Source: an uncultured Candidatus Saccharibacteria bacterium (GTDB taxonomy: Bacteria > Patescibacteriota > Saccharimonadia > Saccharimonadales > Saccharimonadaceae). Taken from it: a DNA stretch of 53,973 bases. The notes beneath the pieces were generated by a model. That model had not been told where the DNA came from and ran no database searches. It was given only the letters and a program-made list of their open reading frames with translations. The DNA is taken from positions 1-53,973 of the forward strand of contig CANENS010000010.1 of NCBI GenBank assembly GCA_947428935.1. Direction: 5' to 3'. The translations under genes were made by a program, and so were the position numbers. Positions 33,925 to 42,218 of the stretch are shown here, one piece after another. How positions within the stretch are numbered: the stretch's first letter is position 1; every line of letters begins with the position of its first letter.

Positions 33925-34138
33925 AAAAAACCCCGAACTACGCGGGGGATAAAGAACTGTTCTTAGCAAGGATGGGAACGCAATAGCGCTAGGCTCTCTC
34001 GATGAAAATGATTATAATAAACATTCGCAAAAGAATAACTTTAATCAATTACCATCATCCCAGAAATACTACTGCGCCCGCCAACCTAAAACCAAAAAGA
34101 AAACCATGTCATCACGTATCGCCCAACACGTGACAACA
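33925..34138 (-). ncRNA. Candidate structured RNA of about 210 nt with own promoter and terminator
   Basis: Minus strand: TTGGCA (34172-34167), 17 nt, TAGAAT (34149-34144) with a TG extension, then about 210 nt without a credible frame, ending in CCCCG-loop-CGGGG followed by TTTTTT (33947-33925). Inside, CGCAGTAG pairs with CTATTGCG, enclosing GATGA/TCATC, then TGATTA/TAATCA, then a small ATTC/GAAT hairpin: one long rod with internal loops. A separate 5' hairpin uses TCACGT/ACGTGA. The shape recalls 6S RNA, but I see no diagnostic sequence. Confidence 0.55.
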
Positions 34139-34143
34139 AAGCA

Positions 34144-34172
34144 ATTCTATCATGCGTTTTTCGGCTTGCCAA
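34144..34172 (-). promoter_or_regulatory. Promoter of the candidate RNA
   Basis: TTGGCA, 17-nt spacer, TAGAAT preceded by TGA. No start codon with a ribosome site follows. Confidence 0.55.
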
Positions 34173-34440
34173 GCACTTTTTAAACAAAAAATGCACCAAT
34201 TTTTACAGGGGTATTGTTATCATAAAACAAAGATTTTATAGCAAGTGACTAGATAGGCAAAATGTTCCATTTCTCGTTGCTTTTGAGCTTGATAAAAATA
34301 CAAATCAGATCGAAATATATCCTTATAGACATTAAAATACCTCGTCGCATCTGCAACGAGGTTGAGAATAAAAGTGAGCACACTCAGAGGAAAAGCCATA
34401 CTATGCGGCCAGTTACTATCGATCTGAAAGGAGGTAATCA

Positions 34441-34467
34441 ATGAAGAACGCCCAATTGATTATGTGA
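34441..34467 (+). CDS. Possible 8-codon leader peptide with very strong ribosome site
   Basis: AAAGGAGGT sits 5 nt before an ATG opening an 8-codon frame (MKNAQLIM, then TGA). The ribosome site is one of the best in the window, yet no long frame follows. It is either a leader/uORF or the remnant of a deleted gene start. A hairpin CTAACCG/CGGTTAG follows at about 34499-34535. Confidence 0.3.
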   Translation: MKNAQLIM

Positions 34468-34761
34468 TTTTCTTCTGGTGGCTCATAAAGTTACAAGCCC
34501 TAACCGCTACAAGTAGAAAAAAACGGTTAGAACTGTAAACCTTTATACACCACTTCAGCGCGTTCGTCAATGGCTTCTGTGATTTTTGGCTTGATTTTAA
34601 GGTAATTACTGCCTAAAAAGCCCTATTTTTGCATTTTCAGCGTATAAGAATAAGCTTAAAAACTGTTAAAAACCGGAATGAAAGGTAAAAAATCGACGAA
34701 ATTTGGTCTGATTTTCGATTTTGCTATTGCTTTTTACACAAAAGTGTGCTACAATAAAAGT

Positions 34762-34869
34762 ATGGGGGTGCCATTTTGGGGGATTGAATTAACAATAAAG
34801 AAGGATATTTATGACCGTTTTTGGCCTCATAAAAGAGGTGAAGAAAGGTTTTTCGGTGGCTTTCCCTAG
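34762..34869 (+). CDS. Possible small leaderless ORF (35 codons)
   Basis: GTGTGCTACAAT ends about 7 nt before an ATG that opens 35 codons (MGVPFWGIEL ... FFGGFP). The layout copies the leaderless pattern of real genes here, and the same -10 layout recurs 150 bp on before the G5-domain gene. No homology is recognised; it could also be a decayed gene start. Confidence 0.25.
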   Translation: MGVPFWGIELTIKKDIYDRFWPHKRGEERFFGGFP

Positions 34870-34924
34870 GATTAGCAATTTTACTCAAATTATGTGTGAA
34901 AAAACGTGTTACAATAAGAATACG

Positions 34925-35959
34925 ATGATGAGTTTGCATTATCGAATTCAAAAACGAATTCAGAATTTTATCTGTGCGGCGGCGGTGTTACTGATGGGTA
35001 TGTTTTTGTCGTTTAGTTTTTTTGAGCAGGATAATATCGTTTATGCTGAGGATGCTGCGGGTGAAGGCGATGCTCATTTTGTGACGATTTACGACTCCGG
35101 GACCGAAGTAACCGTTAAAACTTCAGCGCGTACAGTGGCCGAAGTTTTAGAGCGGGTCGAAATCTCGGTTGACGACGGCGATATCGTTGAGCCAGCGGCT
35201 GATTCCGAGGTGCTAAATGACAATTATCGCATTAACGTATATCGCGCGCGTCCGGTTTTGGTGATAGACGGCGTGAAGCAGCGCTATCTGATGTCAGCCA
35301 GTTATGATCCGGAGCAGATTGCAGAGGAAGCTGGTTTTACGGTCTATGATGGGGACGAAATCAAGGTAAAAGATAATCAGAATTTCTTGGAGGCAGGCGC
35401 ACTTTCGACTTTTGAGATTGAACGCAAAGGTGGCCGCACTATTACAGTTGAGGAGGCGATCCCCTATAATATTGAGACTAAACCGGATCTCTCGATGGCC
35501 AAAGGCGAAACCAAGCTGGAGCGCGCGGGCGAAGATGGCAAAAAAGTGACGACCTATGTCGTCGAGTTTGAGGACAATATCGAGGTGAAACGCACCTTGG
35601 TGGGGGAGGAAGTAGTGCGCGAGCCGATCTCCGAAATCAACTTGGTCGGAGCGAAGCCTTCGATCTCGCCGGGGCAGGAAGTTTGTGCGGGTTGGGCGCG
35701 CGAAGCTGGTGTGTCTGAGGCGGATCTAGAGGCGGCGATTACCTTGATTTATCATGAATCCGGTTGTCGAGTCGATGCCGCTAATGCTTCCGGGGCGTAT
35801 GGTATTCCGCAGGCTCTGCCAGGTAGCAAAATGGCCTCGGCTGGTGCGGACTGGGAAACTAATCCGGTAACGCAAATCCGCTGGATGGCCAGCTATGTCA
35901 ACCGTTACGGTGGTTGGCAGGGAGCCATGGCTTGGTGGTGGGAGCATCACTGGTATTAA
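34925..35959 (+). CDS. G5/DUF348 domain protein with C-terminal transglycosylase-like domain (Rpf-like)
   Basis: 344 residues. GTTACAAT lies about 8 nt before the ATG at 34925, so I choose this leaderless start over the in-frame ATG at 34811. A signal anchor (AAAVLLMGMFLSFSFF) leads to a DUF348-like domain (TIYDSGTEVTVKTSARTVAEVLERVEI, repeated as VLVIDGVKQRYLMSASYDPEQIAEEAGF), then a G5 domain (EEAIPYNIETKPDLSMAKGETKLERAGEDG). The end (LIYHESGCRVDAANASGAYGIPQALPGSKMASAG) is lysozyme-like with the catalytic Glu in HESG. Such proteins cut peptidoglycan at the cell surface, as in resuscitation-promoting factors and YabE. rsmA follows 36 bp later. Confidence 0.85.
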   Translation: MMSLHYRIQKRIQNFICAAAVLLMGMFLSFSFFEQDNIVYAEDAAGEGDAHFVTIYDSGTEVTVKTSARTVAEVLERVEISVDDGDIVEPAADSEVLNDNYRINVYRARPVLVIDGVKQRYLMSASYDPEQIAEEAGFTVYDGDEIKVKDNQNFLEAGALSTFEIERKGGRTITVEEAIPYNIETKPDLSMAKGETKLERAGEDGKKVTTYVVEFEDNIEVKRTLVGEEVVREPISEINLVGAKPSISPGQEVCAGWAREAGVSEADLEAAITLIYHESGCRVDAANASGAYGIPQALPGSKMASAGADWETNPVTQIRWMASYVNRYGGWQGAMAWWWEHHWY

Positions 35960-35995
35960 ATTAAAATTTTCGATTCTTGAACAAAACGGGCAGCT

Positions 35996-37165
35996 ATGAA
36001 AAATAATAAAGCATTAGGGCAGCATTGGCTGAAGAATCGTTTTATTTTGGACGAAATTGCTGGCTTAGCAGCTTTTGGGGTACCGATGGAAACAGTTTGT
36101 CTAGAGATTGGGCCCGGTCTTGGCACCTTGACTTCTAGCTTGCTACGGAGATTTTCGCAAGTAATTGCGATCGAGTATGACCAGAAATTAGCTCAAAATT
36201 TGCCAAAATCATTCCCGGGTAAGGATTTGACTGTGATTCATGCCGATGTACTATCTTTAAATATTGGCGAAATTGGCGGATACGCCGAGTTAAGCTCGGA
36301 GGTGGTGAAAAGCGGCGGGGAAGAATACCGCGAAAAAAAGCTCGAGCATAAAACTAACGATCAAACACATGATCAATCTCTCGTAAATGCTCAAACTGCA
36401 AGTAGTCAGACTTTCGGAGGACAATTTGGTGACGTTGTGGCCGAGCATAATGGTTCGCGCAATGACCATTACACCACTCTGGATGAACGAGCGACTAAGG
36501 AACAGCTATTGCAAGGCAACCATTCTGTTGTTGGTCGCGTGAATGCCCTCTCTGAGCAGGCCGCCAAAAACGAAACGTCACCGGAGTCATTAGAACATTC
36601 AGGCTCGTCGTCATCGTTAGACTTGCCGCTCGAATTATCTTTGTCAAAATCATTATCAAGCGCGTCAAAGCATGAGGGTAAGGGGGTCGCGGTGCGACCG
36701 TATGTGGTGGCTGGGAATATCCCGTATTATATCACTTCGCCGATTTTGCGATTGGCGCTTGGCGCTGATCCTCAGCCCGCCCGCATTGTGCTTTTGATAC
36801 AGAAAGAAGTGGCCGAGCGGGTGGGTGCGGGGGCGGGACGAAATTCGCTATTGTCGCTCTTTGTGCAAAATTTAGCGCAGGTAGAATTAGGGCCGGTAGT
36901 TCCGGCCGTTGAATTCGTCCCGCCCCCGAAAGTTGATAGCCAAATTATCATCTTGACTCCGCGCCCGCGCCCTATCGTCTCGGAACAGATAATGGCGCTG
37001 GCCAAAATCGGTTTTTCTAATCCACGCAAGAAACTAGCTAGCAATTTGGCTAGCACTGGACGCTCTAAAGAAGAATGGCGGCTCAAATTGAATAAGCTAA
37101 ATCTTAACCCCGATGCGCGGGCGCAAGATCTATCACTCGAAGATTGGCGAAATCTCGCAATTTAG
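35996..37165 (+). CDS. rsmA: 16S rRNA dimethyladenosine transferase RsmA (KsgA) with large insertion
   Basis: A SAM-dependent enzyme that dimethylates two adjacent adenines near the 3' end of 16S rRNA. ALGQHWLKNRFILDEI is the typical N-terminus, LEIGPGLGTLTSSLL the SAM site, IEYDQKL the acidic loop, VVAGNIPYYITSPIL the catalytic NxPY motif, and VPPPKVDSQIIIL a conserved later segment. At 389 residues it is about 120 longer than usual. The excess is a hydrophilic stretch (about residues 95-232), rich in S, E, N, Q and H, placed between HADVL and VVAGNIPYY. Both flanks are intact and in frame, so this is a real insertion and not a frameshift. Confidence 0.92.
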   Translation: MKNNKALGQHWLKNRFILDEIAGLAAFGVPMETVCLEIGPGLGTLTSSLLRRFSQVIAIEYDQKLAQNLPKSFPGKDLTVIHADVLSLNIGEIGGYAELSSEVVKSGGEEYREKKLEHKTNDQTHDQSLVNAQTASSQTFGGQFGDVVAEHNGSRNDHYTTLDERATKEQLLQGNHSVVGRVNALSEQAAKNETSPESLEHSGSSSSLDLPLELSLSKSLSSASKHEGKGVAVRPYVVAGNIPYYITSPILRLALGADPQPARIVLLIQKEVAERVGAGAGRNSLLSLFVQNLAQVELGPVVPAVEFVPPPKVDSQIIILTPRPRPIVSEQIMALAKIGFSNPRKKLASNLASTGRSKEEWRLKLNKLNLNPDARAQDLSLEDWRNLAI

Positions 37166-37210
37166 TTCATAATGAATAGGTTAGCTATGTAGACTCTTGA
37201 CAGGGGATAC

Positions 37211-37308
37211 CACTACAGATCTAGCCGAAACTAGCAGCTTAACCTCTATATTAGCACAGCTTATGCTTATTGTCAATATTATTTTTTGCGTTTTACTTTT
37301 TCATCACA
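37211..37308 (-). promoter_or_regulatory. Repeated promoter element, copy 2
   Basis: Same block as 26881-26977: TTGACA-like ATTGACA (37276-37271 core), 17 nt, TAATAT (37253-37248) on the minus strand, followed by the conserved CTAG-TTTCGG-CTAG leader. It fires toward the 3' end of rsmA. Confidence 0.7.
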
Positions 37309-37332
37309 ACCTAAAACTCAAGCATAAAAAAC

Positions 37333-37388
37333 AATTTATCAATTTATCAATTTATCAATTTATCAATTTATCAATTTATCAATTTATG
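37333..37388. repeat. 8-bp tandem repeat (VNTR) inside a hairpin loop
   Basis: AATTTATC six times in perfect tandem, then AATTTATG. The related block at 27.1 kb has a single unit. The array lies between the arms AAGCATAA and TTATGCTT, so it lengthens the loop of the hairpin downstream of cassette F. The copy number is likely to vary by replication slippage. Confidence 0.9.
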
Positions 37389-37406
37389 CTTATCCCATAT
37401 ATTATT

Positions 37407-37597
37407 ACTGTCTATGCTCGAGCAGCGGAGAGGGAAGGCGTTATGTTTGCCATAGCCCCAAGAGGACGCAACTGTTGTATCAACGATATGCAAACGATAC
37501 GCTACGCCAATATCCCTACTTCTGGATGACCATAGGTAGCCACCATTTCCTACTCCCCACATCGCTCCGTCTCCAATATCGATGTACCCGCTGCGAA
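37407..37597 (-). repeat. Orphan variable-repeat cassette F
   Basis: Minus strand, TTCGCAGCGG (37597-37588) to CCGCTGC (37428-37422), tail type SSIDSNN (TCGAGCATAGACAGTAAT). It encodes LRSGYIDIGDG, GGYLWSSRS, AYRLHI and NAFPLRC. It is about two codons shorter and more diverged than A-D, G and H. It is the paralogous block of D, sharing the downstream hairpin and promoter element. Confidence 0.75.
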
Positions 37598-37722
37598 GCG
37601 TCTTTGGTAATTTGGCATAAGAATTATGACCATTTTAACCATTTAAAATGCGTAAAAGGCTTGGGAAAAGAGGGAAAGTATGATAAAATTAAGGCAGTTA
37701 AAGAGTGAGAGTTGTTGTTGCT

Positions 37723-38586
37723 ATGTCGAAAAAGAATAAGCATGTGAAAAATAGCCCAGCTAATCATGTCTCCGGTGACAAGTCATCTGTCGAGGCCGCG
37801 AATCAGGATAAGCTTTGTCAAAAAACGCAGTCGGACTTCGTCGAGAGTAAGGATATTATTGCTGACTATAATGGATATGATTACAAGAAGATCTTCTGGG
37901 AGGATGGCGGCCGTGAGTATGAGGATGCAGCCGATCGCATGGCGGTGCGTCGGCTTTTGCCGCCTGCGGTTGAAGATTTTGTGGACATCGCGGGTGGATA
38001 CGGGCGCTTGGCCGATGAATATTTGCCTCGCTCACAGCGCGCTACAGTTTTCGATTATTCGCAGAGCGAGCTCGACCAAGCGAAGGAGATTTATCATGGT
38101 CGCCTTTTGACCAAGCAGGGTGATATCTATGATCTCCCATTTGCCGATAATAGCTTCGATGCACTGATTATGGTACGCGCTACGCATCATTTCTCCGATA
38201 TGCAGAAGGTTTCGGACGGACTCTATCGCATTTTGAAACCGGGTGGCGTAGCGGTGGTAGAAGTGGCGAATAAGAAGACCTTGCCGAAGATGGTGCGATA
38301 TTTGACGAAGAAGTCAGATGTGAATCCTTTTGATAAGGAACCGTCGTCACTCAAGGATTTGAACCAAAATGGTTTTTATAATTATCATCCTAAATACATT
38401 GAAGAAGTGTTTCGCAAGTCTGGCTTTAAGATTGAAAAAGTGCTTTCGGTTTCTAACTTCCGCAGTGCGAAACTGAAGAAAACTTTCGGTACCAAAAACC
38501 TGGTGCGGCTTGAAAAAGCGGCGCAAAAAGCTCTGGCGCCGGTGCGTTTCGCCCCCTCGATTTACTACCGCTTAGTAAAAGAATAA
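37723..38586 (+). CDS. Class I SAM-dependent methyltransferase (Methyltransf_11 type)
   Basis: About 287 residues. The start is the ATG at 37723 or the in-frame GTG at 37705; a GATAAAAT box ends near 37688. After a basic, lysine-rich N-terminal 60 residues, FVDIAGGYGRLADEYL is motif I, ATVFDYSQSELDQAK motif II, GDIYDLPFADNSFDALIMVRATHHF motif III/IV and RILKPGGVAVVEVANK post-motif. It looks like a small-molecule or lipid methylase of the UbiE/UbiG kind; the substrate is unknown. It may be co-expressed with the two-component system downstream, which nevertheless has its own -10 box. Confidence 0.8.
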   Translation: MSKKNKHVKNSPANHVSGDKSSVEAANQDKLCQKTQSDFVESKDIIADYNGYDYKKIFWEDGGREYEDAADRMAVRRLLPPAVEDFVDIAGGYGRLADEYLPRSQRATVFDYSQSELDQAKEIYHGRLLTKQGDIYDLPFADNSFDALIMVRATHHFSDMQKVSDGLYRILKPGGVAVVEVANKKTLPKMVRYLTKKSDVNPFDKEPSSLKDLNQNGFYNYHPKYIEEVFRKSGFKIEKVLSVSNFRSAKLKKTFGTKNLVRLEKAAQKALAPVRFAPSIYYRLVKE

Positions 38587-38637
38587 TTAGAGGATAATTC
38601 CAAGGTTGCTTTAAACATTGGTTTGTATAATAAAACT

Positions 38638-39300
38638 ATGCGAATATTGTACGTTGAGGATGAAAAATATTTAGCCGACGCCGTGGTGCATTTGTTGAAG
38701 AAATCTGATATTGCGGTTGATTGGGTTGCAGATGGTGAGGCGGGGCTTGAGCTAGCTTTGAAGCCAAATTATGATTGTTTAGTGCTAGACATCATGCTGC
38801 CAAAGTTGTCTGGTTTAGAGATTTTACAAGCGGTGCGGCGGCGAGGAATTACTACGCCAGTGATTATGCTTTCAGCACTGGCAGAAGTGGACGATAAAGT
38901 ACATGCCCTGGAAGCTGGCGCTGATGATTACCTGGCGAAACCGTTTAAGGTTACGGAATTGGCGGCGCGTCTGAAGGCTCTGCAACGTCGTCCACCTCTA
39001 CGTTCGGCGCACGTGGTAAAATATGCTGATTTAGAATACAATGTTGACGATCATACGCTTAACCAATTGCCATTAACAGCAAAGGAGGCTGAGCTGGCGG
39101 AAATTTTGCTGCGTTATCCAGAGCAAGTGCAGTCGAAAGAGCAGCTTTTGGCGCGAGTGTGGGGGAATGAAGCCAATGTAAACGACAATTATGTAGAAGT
39201 CTATGTCAGCTATCTGCGCAAAAAGTTGAAGGAGCTTCACTCGAGCGTTCGTATTAAAACGATCCGAAATTTGGGGTATAAGCTAACTTCGAAGGCGTAA
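38638..39300 (+). CDS. OmpR/PhoB-type response regulator
   Basis: 220 residues. TATAAT at 38625-38630 lies 7 nt before the ATG at 38638 (leaderless). The receiver domain has MRILYVEDEKYLADAV with the acidic pair, CLVLDIMLPKLSGLEIL with the phospho-accepting Asp near residue 51, VIMLSAL and DDYLAKPF with the conserved Lys near 101. The C-terminal winged helix (LTAKEAELAEILLRYPEQVQSKEQLLARVWG, then VYVSYLRKKL, IRNLGYKL) binds DNA. Its kinase follows after 3 bp. The DNA targets are not evident. Confidence 0.93.
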   Translation: MRILYVEDEKYLADAVVHLLKKSDIAVDWVADGEAGLELALKPNYDCLVLDIMLPKLSGLEILQAVRRRGITTPVIMLSALAEVDDKVHALEAGADDYLAKPFKVTELAARLKALQRRPPLRSAHVVKYADLEYNVDDHTLNQLPLTAKEAELAEILLRYPEQVQSKEQLLARVWGNEANVNDNYVEVYVSYLRKKLKELHSSVRIKTIRNLGYKLTSKA

Positions 39301-39303
39301 AAT

Positions 39304-40317
39304 ATGTTAATTCACAAAGGCCGTAGTCGTATTTTTCAAAAACTACGCAATCGTTTGATTCTGATTAATTTGGCGGTGACTACGGCGGTGTTATTTTTGG
39401 CCTTTTCTCTGATCTACATGGTCGCGCGAGATGCTTCCTTGCGTCGGCCGATGAATCTAGAAACCGAATATGACTATACTTCTTCGGTCTCAGTAATTAT
39501 TTATAAAAGAGTCCAAGTGGATCGTCGAGCCGCACTCAATTCTTTACTTTCTTCCTTAATCATAACTGGGGTTTTTGTCGAAATGGGAGTGGCGATTTTG
39601 TCATACTTTTTGGCCGAAATTGCGATTCGGCCAGTACGCGACGCTTATGAGAATCAAAAAACCTTCATCGCTAATGCTAGCCACGAAATTAAAACTCCGC
39701 TCGCTGCTATTAGTGCTAATTTAGAAGCGGCTGATATTAAAGGTAACCGTTTTATCGACAACGTTGAAAAAGAGGTGCGTGCGATTACCGAACTTAATCA
39801 TCAGCTTCTGACATTGACGCGAGCAGATAATATGATCAAGCAAAACATATCAGAGGAGACAGTCAATATCAAGGGGCTGGTAGAAGAGGTTTTGTCGGCG
39901 TTTGAGCCTCAGCTCAAACGCCGACATGTCAGCACCACTTTTTCCGTACGACTTCGTCAGGAAAAAGTGGTGCTGGCCAAAGCCGATTTTCTGCAAATTA
40001 TTACTATATTGATAGACAATGCTGTAAAATATTGTAACAAAAAGATCCAAATAACGCTCGAGCCCCGTAAGTTTACTATCACCAATGATGGTGCCATTAT
40101 CAAGCCCTCAGATCTGCCTCATATTTTTGATCGTTTTTATCAAGCCGACAAAAGCTCGGAAGGCGTTGGCCTTGGGTTGGCTATTGCGAAGAAGCTAGCT
40201 GATCGCGAAAATTGGCAACTAAATGCTCGCTCTGACCAAGAAACAACCACTTTCGAGCTTGGTTTTTCGACCGGACGCAATCCCAACGAAAGGTGCACTC
40301 CTGATGAAAAAGTTTAA
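39304..40317 (+). CDS. Membrane sensor histidine kinase
   Basis: 337 residues. Two helices (about 18-42 and 82-103) enclose a short external loop of about 40 residues, too small for a classical ligand domain, so it may sense the membrane or a partner. The HisKA box is FIANASHEIKTPLAAI with the phospho-His; the ATPase has the N box ILIDNAVKYC, a DLPHIFDRFYQADK segment and the G box GVGLGLAIAKKLA. The order regulator then kinase, separated by 3 bp, marks one operon. Confidence 0.92.
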   Translation: MLIHKGRSRIFQKLRNRLILINLAVTTAVLFLAFSLIYMVARDASLRRPMNLETEYDYTSSVSVIIYKRVQVDRRAALNSLLSSLIITGVFVEMGVAILSYFLAEIAIRPVRDAYENQKTFIANASHEIKTPLAAISANLEAADIKGNRFIDNVEKEVRAITELNHQLLTLTRADNMIKQNISEETVNIKGLVEEVLSAFEPQLKRRHVSTTFSVRLRQEKVVLAKADFLQIITILIDNAVKYCNKKIQITLEPRKFTITNDGAIIKPSDLPHIFDRFYQADKSSEGVGLGLAIAKKLADRENWQLNARSDQETTTFELGFSTGRNPNERCTPDEKV

Positions 40318-40530
40318 TTATCTTAATGGTAATTCGGAAAGTCTCGACACTTATAGATATATAGAATGACGATTTGACTAATCAAAACTAAACTTTGGTA
40401 TGGGGAATTAATGTTTACGAGGCTTGTGAACCTGTGCATCGCGTATAAGTTCAAACATAGAATTTCAGAGGCCAAATCGCCATTTTTTTTGGTAATGAGC
40501 AAATTTTTATTTATGAATTTACCCTCACCG
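40318..40530. other. Intergenic stretch with no recognised gene
   Basis: AT-rich with no good start or ribosome site. The minus-strand frame at 40323-40682 crosses the repeated promoter element and looks accidental. Confidence 0.3.
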
Positions 40531-40629
40531 CAGATCAAAAAGTAAAAAACACAAAAATAATATTGACAAAAAGCATAAGCTGTGCTAATATAGAGGTTAA
40601 GCTGCTTGCGACGGCTAGATCTGTAGTTA
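40531..40629 (+). promoter_or_regulatory. Repeated promoter element, copy 3
   Basis: Plus-strand copy of the block at 26.9 and 37.2 kb: TTGACA 40563-40568, 17 nt ending TGTGC, TAATAT 40586-40591. The leader differs (GCTTGCGACGGC in place of GCTAGTTTCGGC). A second TATAAT at 40627-40632 follows. It is not next to a cassette. Confidence 0.7.
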
Positions 40630-40636
40630 TAATAAT

Positions 40637-40870
40637 ATGCTCCATCGTGATACATTTTATTTAAGCGTAAGCAGTCCACCATATCTTTCTTTTAGAAATC
40701 CAGAAAAGCTGTCGTTGGACTTACCTCCTAGGCGCCGGCCGTCACCTCGTATAGAAATAAATAGAGCTCATTTCTATAGCTTGATTTTTTTCATTGCTCG
40801 TGCGAAAGCAATGCGTAGAAAACTTTTCTCTGGTCATTCCGGCGCTTTGTGGCGGAAACGATTTGACTAA
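40637..40870 (+). CDS. Doubtful small basic ORF downstream of promoter element copy 3
   Basis: 77 codons, Arg/Pro/Ser-rich (PPRRRPSPRIEINRAHFYSLIFFIARAKAMRRKLF). A TATAAT box ends 4 nt before the ATG, which fits the leaderless habit of this genome, but the composition is odd and I recognise no family. It could be a decayed gene or a chance frame behind a mobile promoter. Confidence 0.25.
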   Translation: MLHRDTFYLSVSSPPYLSFRNPEKLSLDLPPRRRPSPRIEINRAHFYSLIFFIARAKAMRRKLFSGHSGALWRKRFD

Positions 40871-40940
40871 GCATTGACTAAGTGCAACCAAGCCCGTTTC
40901 TATTAAACTGATTTTCTCTAAAAATACATTCGAGCTGAGC

Positions 40941-42218
40941 CTATTTTTCTTTATAGTTGATTAGCCAACGATAATAAATGTAGATATAAGTGGTAGCAAA
41001 CATAAAGACGAAGCAAGTCGAAGCTAGTAAGAAAAATGGTACGATCGGCCAACCATTGAAGAAGCTCCAGGTGCTCTTAAGCCACATATCAATTAAAATA
41101 ACCGGTAGTATGATAATAACGTACACTAGAGCTATCACGAAAAACATATAAATTACGCGAATCACTAGCTTCGTGCGCCGGCCAGAAATCACATCGGAAG
41201 CTGCGCTTATAGCCTTGCCTGGGTACATCCCAGGGGAAGTTACCGCCACTAAGGCAATGATCGAGCTGCAAAGTAAGTAAACTGACAGTAATATCATGAT
41301 AGCGCTAAAAGTAAAGAAAAGTAGCGCGTAGAAAGGAGTAGATAGAAAGTCGGTCAAAACCGCAGCAGAGTATGCAATCACCACAATCATAATCGGTATG
41401 ATTTGGATTGCTATAACGATAAAAACGGTCAAAGTAGCGAAGAGCGGACCCATCGCATTGTATAATCCATCGCGCAGACGCGGTCGTTCGCCCGCCATGA
41501 AGTGGCGTAGTAGAAAGATTACCACTAGCCACATAATTAGAAATAGCATCAACATAAAGACAAACTCAGTGTCGTCCATGCCGTTATCTAGACCACCGGT
41601 CGTAACCATAGAGATTAATAAAATTCCGGCCTTGGCAAAATTCCCAATTTTGCCGGCAGCGAGATTCTCGGTTCCTTCGTCCAGTGTGCTTTTCGCCTGA
41701 TCGTAGACTTCTTCGCCCAGGAGTCCAACCGCTACCATATATAGAATCACCATTAAGCCCAAAAAGGGTAAGAATGTACGCCAATACTTGAAAAACATCT
41801 GAAAAGCCAGCACCGCATGCTGCAAAAGCCCCGGCGTTTCAAACGAACGGCGATAATCCTCGGCGTATGAGCGCTTAAAGGATTTATGAGGCCGAAAATG
41901 TTTTGCTCGCTCAGTATGGAATCGTGCTTTTTTTTCCTTGAAGAAGGTTTTGACTCTTACGAAATGGCGCTTTTTTACGACTCGAGGCGTGCTAGACTTG
42001 CCAGGCACCGACGAATCGATCGCCCGTGCCGTCTTTGACACCTTACCGTCGATCACGAGCATGTTGCCAGGCACCGACGAATCGACCGCCCGTGCCGTCC
42101 GTTTTCGCTCCTTCGCTCGCTGGCTCGCGGCTTGATTTGATGGTCGCGTTTGCATCTTCGGTTTGCCATTTGCTCGCGATGGAGTATTTTTCTGAGGTCT
42201 AGAAGATTTTTTTGCCAT
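40941..42218 (-). CDS. Six-helix membrane protein with basic, repeat-containing N-terminus
   Basis: 425 residues. The first 130 are highly basic and probably cytoplasmic or RNA/DNA-binding, and contain a duplicated motif TARAVDSSVPGN / TARAIDSSVPGK; the two coding stretches (about 42000-42035 and 42065-42100) are nearly identical direct repeats. About six membrane helices follow (from about 150 on), the last five packed like a DUF975/glycerophosphodiesterase-type membrane domain. No family is assigned with confidence. The ATG overlaps the end of htpX by 20 bp, so it is the third gene of the lemA-htpX operon and may take part in membrane-protein quality control. Confidence 0.65.
   Translation of the reverse strand: MAKKSSRPQKNTPSRANGKPKMQTRPSNQAASQRAKERKRTARAVDSSVPGNMLVIDGKVSKTARAIDSSVPGKSSTPRVVKKRHFVRVKTFFKEKKARFHTERAKHFRPHKSFKRSYAEDYRRSFETPGLLQHAVLAFQMFFKYWRTFLPFLGLMVILYMVAVGLLGEEVYDQAKSTLDEGTENLAAGKIGNFAKAGILLISMVTTGGLDNGMDDTEFVFMLMLFLIMWLVVIFLLRHFMAGERPRLRDGLYNAMGPLFATLTVFIVIAIQIIPIMIVVIAYSAAVLTDFLSTPFYALLFFTFSAIMILLSVYLLCSSIIALVAVTSPGMYPGKAISAASDVISGRRTKLVIRVIYMFFVIALVYVIIILPVILIDMWLKSTWSFFNGWPIVPFFLLASTCFVFMFATTYIYIYYRWLINYKEK

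Noticed and set aside
37333-37388. CRISPR-like array
   Set aside because: The units are 8 bp with no spacers, and no cas gene is in the window; it is a simple tandem repeat.
37197-37529. 110-codon plus-strand frame over promoter element, VNTR and cassette F
   Set aside because: It simply reads through the repeat units (QFINLSIY repeats) and the antisense of the cassette.
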